From Anaerolineaceae bacterium UBA1363 (GTDB taxonomy: Bacteria; Chloroflexota; Anaerolineae; Anaerolineales; Anaerolineaceae), in NCBI GenBank assembly GCA_002306055.1, contig DBRR01000017.1:9754-73753 (forward strand): 64,000 nt of DNA. The letters are read 5' to 3'. Position numbers and translations under genes: made by a program. Within the stretch, counting starts at the first letter, position 1, and every line of letters starts with the position of its first letter. The notes beneath the pieces are model-generated. The model was not told the DNA's origin. It did no database searches and saw only the letters and a program-made list of their open reading frames with translations. Positions 45,378-53,335 of this stretch are shown here, piece after piece.

Positions 45378-47186
45378 ATGACTGAGAACATTCTGATCGC
45401 CATTGCCTGGCCTTATGCCAACGCGGATATCCACGTGGGGAACATCACTGGATCACATTTGCCTGGGGATATCGTGGCCAGATACCATCGTTTGCGGGGA
45501 CGAAATGTCTTGATGGTCAGCGGCTCTGACTCGCACGGCACAGCCATCACGATCAAGGCAGACCAGTTGGGCAAAGCTCCGGAAGATATCTACAAACACT
45601 ACCATCCGCGATTCATCGAACTGTTTAAGAAACTTGGTATCAGTTACGATATTTTCACTTCTACCCACACCGCAAATCATTTTGATGTCGCTCAAAAGGT
45701 GTTTTTGACCTTACTTGAAAATGGCTATCTGAAAACAATTGTTTCCAGGCAGTGGTTCAGCCCAACCCTCGGCCGGTTTTTGCCGGACCGCTACGTGGAG
45801 GGCACCTGTTACATCTGTGGTAATCCAGACGCGCGCAGCGATCAGTGCGAAAGGTGCGGTAATGAGCTGGAAGCAGAGAAACTGATCGATCCACGCTCAA
45901 AGGTGGATGGGTCAACTCCGGAACTCAGAGAAACAGAGCACTTTTTCCTGGATCTCTCTTCACTGGAACCGCAAATTGAGGACTTCCTTAAAGCACGCGA
46001 AAGTTACTGGCGACCGAACGTGCTCAGGCAGTCCCTGGGAACGATCCAATCGGTGGGGCTCAAACCAACTTCCATCACGAGGGACCTCGATTGGGGTATT
46101 CCGGTACCGTTGGAGGATTGGAAGGGCAAGAGCCTTTACGTTTGGTTTGAAGCCGTGATAGGCTACCTTTCATCCGCAATCGAATGGTCCAAATTGACAG
46201 GGAATAACGATGCCTGGCGGGACTGGTGGATCGATCCAAGCGCGAAATCGTTTTATTTTATCGGAAAAGATAACATCACCTTCCATGCTGTGACCTGGCC
46301 GGCTGAATTGCTCGGGATGGGCGATGGCTTTGACCGCAGAATGGGGGCAGAAAATCCTCAGCCGTTGGTCCTGCCATACAATGTGCCAGCAAACGAGTTC
46401 ATGAACCTGGAGGGCAGGAAGATCAGTGGCAGCCATAACTGGGCGATTTGGGGTCTGGATGCCCTCGAGAGGTACGACGCGGACGCGATCCGCTACTATC
46501 TGACGAGTGCCATGCCAGAGCAGCGCGACTCAGATTGGGACTGGGAGGAGTTCTTCCAGCGCAACAACAATGAACTGGTTGCCACCTGGGGCAACCTGGT
46601 AAACCGGGTGCTGTCGTTTACCTATAAGAATTTTGACGGCAAGATCCCCAACCCTGGCGAATTGCGGGAGAGCGATGAAGCACTGTTGCGGGTGATCAGG
46701 GCGGGATTCGACAGCGTGGCAGCAAAACTGGAACAGGTGGAGTTGAAGGCAGCTTTGGCAGAAGTGATGGCGCTGGCTGGCGAGGTCAACAAGTATCTGG
46801 ATGTGCATGCGCCTTGGTTTGAGATCAAGGCTGATCGGGAACAGGCTGCAAAATCGCTCTACACCGCGATCCAGGCGATCGAGTGGATTAAAGTGATGAG
46901 TGCTCCATTCCTGCCTAACACCAGCGAGACCTTGCACCTGTTACTGGCACATGAGCAGCCATTGTTTGGAAAACAATTCTCACGCTTCGAGCAGGATGCG
47001 CTCGGAGAACACGAAATCCTTGGGTTGGATGTAAGCAACGCGGAAGGCCAACCGGGACAGGATGCCTGGAAGCCGGTGGAGTTGGAAGCGGGCAGGAAGT
47101 TCAATCAGCCTGCGCCATTGATTAAGAAGCTGGACCACAAGATCGTTGAAGAAGAGCGCGCGAGGTTGGGCAAACCCAGCGATTAA
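45378..47186 (+). CDS. metG: Methionyl-tRNA synthetase
   Basis: Charges tRNA-Met. The 602-aa class I enzyme has the HIGH variant in 'NADIHVGNITGSHLPGDIVA', the zinc knuckle 'CYICGNPDARSDQCERCG', and the second class I motif as 'GRKISGSHNWAIW' (KISGS instead of KMSKS). The C-terminal anticodon-binding helices are present, but no EMAP-like tRNA-binding domain follows, so it may be monomeric or use a separate partner. The ATG at 45378 lies 7 nt after GAGGAG. It follows DUF177 on the same strand. Confidence 0.95.
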   Translation: MTENILIAIAWPYANADIHVGNITGSHLPGDIVARYHRLRGRNVLMVSGSDSHGTAITIKADQLGKAPEDIYKHYHPRFIELFKKLGISYDIFTSTHTANHFDVAQKVFLTLLENGYLKTIVSRQWFSPTLGRFLPDRYVEGTCYICGNPDARSDQCERCGNELEAEKLIDPRSKVDGSTPELRETEHFFLDLSSLEPQIEDFLKARESYWRPNVLRQSLGTIQSVGLKPTSITRDLDWGIPVPLEDWKGKSLYVWFEAVIGYLSSAIEWSKLTGNNDAWRDWWIDPSAKSFYFIGKDNITFHAVTWPAELLGMGDGFDRRMGAENPQPLVLPYNVPANEFMNLEGRKISGSHNWAIWGLDALERYDADAIRYYLTSAMPEQRDSDWDWEEFFQRNNNELVATWGNLVNRVLSFTYKNFDGKIPNPGELRESDEALLRVIRAGFDSVAAKLEQVELKAALAEVMALAGEVNKYLDVHAPWFEIKADREQAAKSLYTAIQAIEWIKVMSAPFLPNTSETLHLLLAHEQPLFGKQFSRFEQDALGEHEILGLDVSNAEGQPGQDAWKPVELEAGRKFNQPAPLIKKLDHKIVEEERARLGKPSD

Positions 47187-47210
47187 TTGATGAAAATGTT
47201 GGTCCTCTGA

Positions 47211-47288
47211 TCTCGCAGGTGTCCACATACCCTCCACTTCGTTGCGGGTACAGGCCCGCGTGAGGTTTTTGACCGACGTGTCTCCTGT
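47211..47288. repeat. Dispersed repeat, family A, copy in the metG-downstream gap
   Basis: TCTCGCAGGTGTCCACATAC, then CGTTGCGGGTACAGGCCCGC and TTTTTGACCGACGTGTCTCC. It fills a 206-nt gap between two convergent genes and matches the copies at 52728-52804 and 52963-53039. Confidence 0.7.
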
Positions 47289-47392
47289 TTTCTTGTACAT
47301 GAATGAGGAGACCTTCGGTCAACATAGCGTGCCCGGTCTGGAGACCGGCACGAACGGGATAAACTCAATACCCTACGGGCACGATGTCTGGC

Positions 47393-48094
47393 CTACAAAT
47401 CTATGTTGCGTTCAAATTCCATAAAATAAAAAGGCAGTTCAGCAAGGATTTTTTGCATCAGTTGATCGAGGCGGGAACGCCAGAGATCAACTCCGTTGTC
47501 AGTTTCGGAACCCTGGCGGGTAACAAGGTCAGACACCCCTCTGAGAGCGAGCCAGGGGATGTGATTTCGGGCAGCGACCCAGGCAAAAGCACCTGTTTCC
47601 CAATCAGCAGCATCAGCCTGGTGCGTCGTGGTCAGAAGGTTAAAAGACGCATAATCGAGATCCTGGTCGGCAGAAATGATGCGGGCTTTGCGAGTCCCCA
47701 CAGGCAGGGGATCAGTGATCCACGAAATGTCGTTTTTAGTGCGGTAGTGGTTCAGGGCAGCAACGGGGTCGTCCATGCGTTCAACGATGTCATATATCAG
47801 GGTCTCTGTCACCAGCAATATTTCACCAACCTTGCTTGAGCCTGCAAATCCGCCACAAGTGCCGACGTTGATGATCAGCTCAGGTTGATAGTGATCGATG
47901 ACGTATTGGGTTGAGGCTGCAGTGGCGATTTTGCCCCATCCGGAATGGAAAAAGAGACAGGACTGACCTGCAAGCTCGGTCTGGAAGTGCGCGCCTAGTA
48001 GGCTCTGTTGGAGCGTTGGCGGCTGCAGGATGGAAACGACAACATCCCATTCACTAGTAGCACTGACGAGGACAGGGATGAGTTTCACGGGCAT
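47393..48094 (-). CDS. Nucleoside phosphorylase-type protein (MTA/SAH nucleosidase-like)
   Basis: A 233-aa protein of the PNP_UDP_1 fold. Visible marks are 'SGWGKIATAASTQYVID', 'IINVGTCGGFAG' and 'DWETGAFAWVA', the last corresponding to the M-E-x-A region of MTA/SAH nucleosidases, followed by 'ALRGVSDL'. The methionine of the usual M-E-G/A is replaced by W-E-T, so the substrate could be a relative such as futalosine or another nucleoside. It starts 2 nt after the nitroreductase-like gene, in the uvrC-led operon. Confidence 0.78.
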   Translation of the reverse strand: MPVKLIPVLVSATSEWDVVVSILQPPTLQQSLLGAHFQTELAGQSCLFFHSGWGKIATAASTQYVIDHYQPELIINVGTCGGFAGSSKVGEILLVTETLIYDIVERMDDPVAALNHYRTKNDISWITDPLPVGTRKARIISADQDLDYASFNLLTTTHQADAADWETGAFAWVAARNHIPWLALRGVSDLVTRQGSETDNGVDLWRSRLDQLMQKILAELPFYFMEFERNIDL

Positions 48095-48096
48095 GG

Positions 48097-48858
48097 TCAG
48101 GCCGCAGGTAATTTCTTGCCGACTGAAGCCATGTAGGCGGTAAAGCGTTCTTTTCCGTCAAGTTCGAAGACAGTATTAGCCAGTTCATCATCGAAGGCGG
48201 CAATGGCGCAGACGCCGTAGCCAATCGATTCAGCCGCCAGGTAGAGATTCTGGCAAACATGACCTGCGTCGAGGTAGATGTAGCGGTAGGCACGCATACC
48301 ATAACGCCAGGATGTGCGATACACCTCCGCAATCCAAAAGAAGGTCACAGCCGAATTCAAGGCTTGTTTCTGGTTATAAGTAGTTGAATGAGCGGCTTGC
48401 AAAGCCTCTGTGCCGGATTTCCAGACCTCAAGCGCATGCTGCGCAGGCAAGTAGTGATAGATGCCAGGTTCAAGCCCTTCCACCCGCTGGACGGCAAGGT
48501 AAGTCTCGAATGGGTGGCGCGAACCAGCTGAGGGTACATACCGGCGGGTAAGCGTTTGCGTTTGAGATCCTTCGCGCAGACCCTGAGTCATGCGGAGCAA
48601 ATAGCCCAGTTCAGCGGGGGAGAGGATTGCTTCGGTGTCGTAACGGCGGTGGCTGCGGCGGTTGAGTGCCAGCTGCTGAAAGTCGTTCTGGGGAGGTGAA
48701 AAAAGTGTTGGATCAGGCAGCTGGACCTGAACAAGATCCGGGTTTGGTTGAGGGAGATATTGCGGAAAAGGTTCCCCAAGTTGCTCCGGTGTATGAATCA
48801 CATTGGCGCTGCTGCTGGCTTGCTGGAAGGCATCTCCGGCAGGTTCATACCTTGGCAT
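48097..48858 (-). CDS. SagB-type nitroreductase-family protein
   Basis: A 253-aa FMN-dependent oxidoreductase of the nitroreductase superfamily, SagB-like. The FMN phosphate region is 'LALNRRSHRRYD', followed by 'YVPSAGSRHPFETYLAVQ' and 'IYLDAGHVCQNLYLAAESIG', the standard order. No azoline biosynthesis cyclodehydratase or precursor peptide lies nearby, so a RiPP role is unsupported and it is probably a stand-alone reductase. AGGAGG just before the ATG overlaps the stop of the preceding 34-codon gene. Confidence 0.85.
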   Translation of the reverse strand: MPRYEPAGDAFQQASSSANVIHTPEQLGEPFPQYLPQPNPDLVQVQLPDPTLFSPPQNDFQQLALNRRSHRRYDTEAILSPAELGYLLRMTQGLREGSQTQTLTRRYVPSAGSRHPFETYLAVQRVEGLEPGIYHYLPAQHALEVWKSGTEALQAAHSTTYNQKQALNSAVTFFWIAEVYRTSWRYGMRAYRYIYLDAGHVCQNLYLAAESIGYGVCAIAAFDDELANTVFELDGKERFTAYMASVGKKLPAA

Positions 48859-48866
48859 AGTGCCTC

Positions 48867-48971
48867 CTAAAACCGGATCATGGAAAGGATCATGGCGAGC
48901 ACGATGATGATCGCCAGCGTCGCCATCAAAATATTACTTCTGCGGCCTGAATTGTTCGATTTTTTTGCCAT
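48867..48971 (-). CDS. 34-aa single-TM membrane peptide
   Basis: A short gene not wide enough for ordinary gene finding. The ATG at 48971 is 5 nt after GGAG at the end of uvrC and 2 nt after the uvrC stop. The peptide opens with a basic head (KK near the start, RR at about 11-12), continues with a hydrophobic stretch 'ILMATLAIIIVLAMILSMI' (about 14-32) and ends RF. The stop is immediately followed by the ribosome site of the nitroreductase gene. Good ribosome site, tight spacing on both sides and a clean TM make translation likely. Function unknown. Confidence 0.65.
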   Translation of the reverse strand: MAKKSNNSGRRSNILMATLAIIIVLAMILSMIRF

Positions 48972-48973
48972 AC

Positions 48974-50836
48974 TTACTCCAATTGTGCTTTGATTGCCTG
49001 GGCCATTTCTTTGGAAACGCCCTTGATTTGCGAGATTTCCTCCACTGAAGCGGCAAGGATGCCCTCAATGGAGCCGAAGCGATTAATGAGTTCTTTTCTT
49101 CGCGCAGGACCCACCCCAGGGATTGCATCCAGGCGTGACGCAAGACCGATTTTACCACGCTGATTGCGATGGGCGGTAATAGCAAAGCGGTGCGCTTCAT
49201 CGCGGATGCGCTGAATAAGATAGAACCCCTGCGAATGATCATCCAGGCGGACGGAGTCCGATTTCCCCGGCAAGAAGAGCTCTTCTTCCTGTTTTGCCAG
49301 ACCGACCACGGTGAACTGATCCTGGAGATCGAATTCCTCGATGGTTTCAATTGCCTGGCGGAGCTGCCCTTTTCCGCCATCCACAATCAGCAGGTCAGGG
49401 AGCAGAGAAAATGCAAGGTCGGGTTTGTAGCCGGGTTTCTCTTTTTCCTGTTGTTCGGTAACGTAGCGCGTAAAGCGCCGTTTGAGCACCTCGCGCATGG
49501 AGGCAAAGTCGTCTGGCTTGGAGACGGACCTGATGTTAAAGCGGCGATAGTTCTTTTTAGCCGGAACGCCCTGCTCAAAAACCACCATGCTGCCAACGCT
49601 GGCAGTGCCCTGGGTGTTGGAGATATCGTAGCATTCAATCCGGTTTGGAACTTCTTGCATGCCCAAAACTGATTGAATCTCGGCTAAGGCTTGATGCTGG
49701 CGGTCTTTGTCTGCCTTCCAACGAATTTCGAGCGATTTAAGCGTCTCGCGGGCGTTTTCCGCAGCCATCTCGATCAATTCCTTATCTTGACCGCGCTTGG
49801 GGATAGTGAGCTGGACTTTCTCACCGCCGCGACGCGTGTTGAGCCATTCTTTGATAATGCGGGCTTCTTCAATTTCCTGGGGCAGCATCACTTTGTTGGG
49901 AACGTAAGCCGCTTGAGAGTAGTACTGCTTGACGAACTCCTCGAGGATTTCCGAATTTTCTTCTGCTTCGGTCCCTTCGAGAATGAAATATTCCCGCCCA
50001 ATCAATTTACCGGAGCGAATGAAGAAGACCTGCACACAGGCTTCGCCTTTGGAGCGCGCCATAGCAATCACATCGGAATCGTTGCGCTCATCGGAGATGA
50101 TCTTCTGGCGTTCCACCACCCGCTCAATTGCTTCGATCTGATCCCGATAGATAGCCGCCTTTTCGTAGTTAAGGTTTTCCGAAGCTTGCGCCATGGCTTC
50201 TTTGAGGCGGGTCATGATCGGATCTGTGCGACCTTCAAGGAATCTGCATAGGTCGTCAATCATCTGGCGGTATTCCTCCTGGTTGACTGCTCCAATACAG
50301 GGGGCAGAACAGAGCTTGATGTCATAGTAGAGACAAGCGCGTTCGTCTTTGCCAGTGATTTCACGGGCGCAGGTGAGGTAAGGGAAGATCTTTCGCAGGA
50401 TGTCGAGCGTCTGGTGCACAGCCCAGACGGATGTGTATGGTCCAAAATAGCGCGAGCCGTCATCAATCATGTTGCGCGTGACCGAAAGCTTCGGGAAGGG
50501 ATCAGCCCAATGAACCTTGATGTAGGGATAACGTTTATCATCCTTCAGGCGGACATTATAGAAGGGGCGATGAAGCTTTATGAGATTCATCTCCAGGATC
50601 AGTGCTTCGAGTTCAGAAGCGACCACGATCCATTCTATGTCCCTGATCTTGCGAACCATTTGGCGTGTTTTGTAAGTATGATCTGAGGACTGCTGAAAGT
50701 AAGAGCGGACGCGGTTTTTGAGGTTGATAGCTTTGCCAACGTATATGATGGTGCCATCGGCATCTTTCATCAGGTAACAGCCGGGTTTGTCTGGCAATGT
50801 TGCCAGAATGCTCGTAATTTTTTCAGAGTTTGACAT
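48974..50836 (-). CDS. uvrC: UvrABC system protein C
   Basis: Excision nuclease subunit that makes both incisions in nucleotide excision repair. The protein (620 aa from ATG 50836) has the N-terminal GIY-YIG domain ('GCYLMKDADGTIIYVGKA'), the UvrBC coiled coil ('ENLNYEKAAIYRDQIEAIER'), the RNase H-like C-terminal nuclease ('IECYDISNTQGT', 'LLIVDGGKGQL') and two helix-hairpin-helix motifs ('DAIPGVGPARRKELINRFGS'). GTG 50842 is an alternative start. It heads a minus-strand run with the 34-aa peptide, the nitroreductase and the nucleosidase, and is divergent from mutL. Confidence 0.95.
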   Translation of the reverse strand: MSNSEKITSILATLPDKPGCYLMKDADGTIIYVGKAINLKNRVRSYFQQSSDHTYKTRQMVRKIRDIEWIVVASELEALILEMNLIKLHRPFYNVRLKDDKRYPYIKVHWADPFPKLSVTRNMIDDGSRYFGPYTSVWAVHQTLDILRKIFPYLTCAREITGKDERACLYYDIKLCSAPCIGAVNQEEYRQMIDDLCRFLEGRTDPIMTRLKEAMAQASENLNYEKAAIYRDQIEAIERVVERQKIISDERNDSDVIAMARSKGEACVQVFFIRSGKLIGREYFILEGTEAEENSEILEEFVKQYYSQAAYVPNKVMLPQEIEEARIIKEWLNTRRGGEKVQLTIPKRGQDKELIEMAAENARETLKSLEIRWKADKDRQHQALAEIQSVLGMQEVPNRIECYDISNTQGTASVGSMVVFEQGVPAKKNYRRFNIRSVSKPDDFASMREVLKRRFTRYVTEQQEKEKPGYKPDLAFSLLPDLLIVDGGKGQLRQAIETIEEFDLQDQFTVVGLAKQEEELFLPGKSDSVRLDDHSQGFYLIQRIRDEAHRFAITAHRNQRGKIGLASRLDAIPGVGPARRKELINRFGSIEGILAASVEEISQIKGVSKEMAQAIKAQLE

Positions 50837-50890
50837 AGGCACATTTTAGCAGATAAAGATAAACAAAGAGTAGGAGATTATGTAGTAGGT

Positions 50891-50899
50891 TGGTATAAT
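50891..50899 (+). promoter_or_regulatory. Extended -10 of mutL
   Basis: TGGTATAAT, followed by AGAGGA and the ATG at 50916; the predicted leader is only about 10 nt. Confidence 0.55.
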
Positions 50900-50915
50900 C
50901 CTCACAAGAGGAAAT

Positions 50916-52673
50916 ATGCCCATCAGAATCCTGCCTGATACGATCGCTTCCCAAATTGCCGCTGGCGAGGTGGTGGATAGACCCGCATCGGTCGTGAAAG
51001 AGTTGCTGGAGAACGCGATCGATGCTGGAGCGCAGCAAATCGATATCGAAGTAATGCAGGCAGGCAGACGCTTGATTCAGGTGACGGACGACGGTAGCGG
51101 CATCCCAGCCGATGAGTTGGTGTTGGCGGTATGCCGGCACGCCACCAGCAAGTTGAGCACTGCGGAAGACCTGTTCAATATTCGCACATTAGGTTTCAGA
51201 GGAGAAGCTCTGGCCTCAATCGGGTCTGTTTCCCGTCTGACTTTGATCACCAATACCAGGCAAAACCCTTTTGGCGCGAAATTGACCGTGGAAGGTGGTG
51301 CGCCTGCTGAAACTCAATCCATCGCGGCGGCTGGAGGAACGCGGGTGAGCGTGGAGGATTTGTTCTACAACCTGCCGGCAAGGCTCAAATTCCTGAAATC
51401 TGATACAACAGAAAATCGTCATATTACCGGCCTGGTAACGCGCTATGCGCTTGCTTATCCCCACATTCGCTGGTCCATAACCCAGGATGAAAAACCCATT
51501 TTTCGGACCACCGGAAGCGGTGAGCGTTTTGAAATCCTGCAAGCTTTGTTTGGTCCGACGGAAGCTGGCAAATTGATGCCTCTCGACTTTGAGGAGCGCC
51601 ATCTTAAGGTGGAAGGGTACTTCAGCAGTCTATCGCTGACTCGCTCCAACCGAAAAGACATCACAGTTTTTGTAAATGGTCGCTGGGTGCAGGACCCGGT
51701 GCTGACTTCGGCGGTGATTCGGGCTTACAACACCATGCTGATGGTGGGACGCTATCCGGTAGCGGTATTGTTCATCACCATTCCTCCGGAACTGGTGGAC
51801 GTGAATGTGCATCCTGCCAAGGCGGAAGTGCGCTTCAGAGACCAGGATGCGGTTTTTAGCGGCGTGCAGAGGGCGATCCGCCGGGGATTACTGGCTTTCA
51901 CCCCCATTCCTGATCTGAACACAACGAGATTATGGGGCAGGAGCCTGCCTGAAACGGCAGGGCCAAGTTGGCAGCAAAGCGGCTTCATTGGTGCTGATGA
52001 TACGAATGAAGCAGCCCGCGAGGGAGAGCTTGGAACAGGATCTGAGTTTGAAACCGCACAACCGCAGCCAACGTTGCCGGGCAGCCACTTGCCGCTACTG
52101 CGTTTGGTGGGACAGGTGGCATCCACTTACCTGATCGCCGAAGGTCCAGACGGACTTTACCTGATCGACCAGCACGCTGCGCATGAGCGGGTGCTGTTTG
52201 ACCAGCTGATGGCACAATTCAATGCCAATGCCATTCCCTCTCAGGCACTGTTGGACCCCGTGGTGGTGGAACTGACACCGGAAAAGGCGGGCATTCTGGA
52301 GCAGCAGCTTGAGGCTTTGCTTAACCTGGGCTTTGAGATCGAGCCCTTTGGACCCAACGCATTTGTAATCCGCTCAGTCCCGATTGTCGTGGAAAGAACC
52401 GACCCGCGTCTTGCGATTGAGGCGGTTGTTAATGCGTTTGAGGAAGATGAAACCCCGTTAATGGCGGAGGTGGAAGCCCGGGTTGCGGCACGGGTCTGTA
52501 AGCGCATGGCGGTGAAAGCCGGACAGATATTGTCGGAGGAGGAACAGCGCAACCTGCTGCTCAACCTGGAATCCAGCCAGTCGCCGCGTACCTGCCCGCA
52601 CGGCAGACCGACGATGATCCACCTGAGCGTGAACCTGCTGGAAAGGCAATTTGGCCGCACCGGGGCAATATAG
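50916..52673 (+). CDS. mutL: DNA mismatch repair protein MutL
   Basis: A 585-aa GHKL ATPase. ATP-site motifs are 'VKELLENAIDAGA', 'DDGSGI' and 'RHATSKL...GFRGEALASI'. The C-terminal domain has the endonuclease motif as 'DQHAAHERVLFD', where the last residue of the usual DQHA-x2-E-x4-E is D. It also has 'CKRMAVKAGQ' and 'CPHGRP', both found in nicking-type MutL proteins. So it is probably an endonuclease-type MutL, with one conservative change at the last acid. MutS is outside the window. Start ATG 50916 follows AGAGGA. Confidence 0.94.
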   Translation: MPIRILPDTIASQIAAGEVVDRPASVVKELLENAIDAGAQQIDIEVMQAGRRLIQVTDDGSGIPADELVLAVCRHATSKLSTAEDLFNIRTLGFRGEALASIGSVSRLTLITNTRQNPFGAKLTVEGGAPAETQSIAAAGGTRVSVEDLFYNLPARLKFLKSDTTENRHITGLVTRYALAYPHIRWSITQDEKPIFRTTGSGERFEILQALFGPTEAGKLMPLDFEERHLKVEGYFSSLSLTRSNRKDITVFVNGRWVQDPVLTSAVIRAYNTMLMVGRYPVAVLFITIPPELVDVNVHPAKAEVRFRDQDAVFSGVQRAIRRGLLAFTPIPDLNTTRLWGRSLPETAGPSWQQSGFIGADDTNEAAREGELGTGSEFETAQPQPTLPGSHLPLLRLVGQVASTYLIAEGPDGLYLIDQHAAHERVLFDQLMAQFNANAIPSQALLDPVVVELTPEKAGILEQQLEALLNLGFEIEPFGPNAFVIRSVPIVVERTDPRLAIEAVVNAFEEDETPLMAEVEARVAARVCKRMAVKAGQILSEEEQRNLLLNLESSQSPRTCPHGRPTMIHLSVNLLERQFGRTGAI

Positions 52674-52775
52674 GAATGGGTTGAAACGGGATACAGACTT
52701 GTTTTTGCTGCATTCTTAGAACCATGATCTTGCCGGTGTCCTCATACTTATTCACTTAGCTGCGGGCACAGGCCG

Positions 52776-52861
52776 TGCGAAGTATTTGACGGTAGAGTCT
52801 CCTGTTGTAGGGGTAACCCCCCGTGGTTACCCGTTGTTGGCACGGCGTGCCGTGCCCCTAC
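52776..52861. repeat. Direct repeat, left copy, bracketing the channel gene
   Basis: This 86-nt stretch, from TGCGAAGTATTTGACGG to CCGTGCCCCTAC, recurs at 55428-55512 in the same orientation with few differences. Its second half forms two hairpins: GGGTAACC/GGTTACCC and GGCACGG/CCGTGCC. Confidence 0.8.
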
Positions 52862-52962
52862 TTGATACCCTTCCTTTGAGCAATTGCTCTTCAAATAATA
52901 AGCATTGAGCATTCATAAATGGCGGATGGACCAAGGCTTATCAGTACGGTGTGGTTTTCTTG

Positions 52963-53039
52963 TTCTCGCCGGTCTCCTGATACCCTCCGCTTCGTTGCGG
53001 GCACAGGCCGCGCGAGGTTCTTGACCGCAAGGTCTCCTG
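52963..53039. repeat. Dispersed repeat, family A
   Basis: TTCTCGCCGGTCTCCTGATA, then CTTCGTTGCGGGCACAGGCC and GCGAGGTTCTTGACCG...GGTCTCCTG. This is the least degraded copy in the window and shows the CTCGC...GCGAG pairing best. Confidence 0.75.
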
Positions 53040-53066
53040 GTATAGGAATATCTCCCTGTTGTTACC

Positions 53067-53162
53067 CTATTTGGGTTCGACAAGCCCATCAATTTCTGGA
53101 GCATAAACATCCCCACCATTGCGCAGGTAATTCAAGACAAAAGCCCTTCGAAAATCGTGAGC
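53067..53162 (-). pseudogene. Relic of a tyrosine recombinase (integrase) C-terminus
   Basis: The minus strand translates as 'AHDFRRAFVLNYLRNGGDVY' and ends 11 codons later at a stop (53067). 'HDxRRxFxxNxLRNG' is the signature around the second arginine of phage/Xer-type integrases. A stop codon (53163-53165) precedes the fragment directly, and the region after the signature does not carry the expected LMGH and catalytic tyrosine, so only about 31 codons survive. The match is short but highly specific in pattern. Confidence 0.5.
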
Positions 53163-53335
53163 TTAAACTTTTTTACATTAGCTTTAATGCCTTTCCAATG
53201 AAGAATTAGCACCTTAATTGATTAGGATTTTCACAGTTAGCAATACCAGTCTACTAGTTTGGTAGAAAATAGTCCTTTTATCATATAATCAACGAATATC
53301 TTTAGGAATAATATTAATCTGGGAGAAATATTTTC

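Larger units (their letters stand above)
52674..53335. other. 662-nt gap built of dispersed repeats and relics
   Basis: From left to right the gap holds a family A repeat (52728-52804) running into a double hairpin (to 52861), a second family A repeat (52963-53039), and a relic of a tyrosine recombinase (53067-53162, minus). About 170 AT-rich bases follow, leading to the channel gene. I see no intact gene. Confidence 0.7.

Noticed and set aside
48097..48858. RiPP (azoline) cluster around the SagB-like protein and the 34-aa peptide as precursor
   Set aside because: The peptide is a hydrophobic TM segment without Cys, and no cyclodehydratase or protease gene is nearby.
52919..53209. 96-codon plus-strand frame
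   Set aside because: It is translated from a family A repeat and the opposite strand of the integrase relic; there is no ribosome site and the composition is unlike protein.
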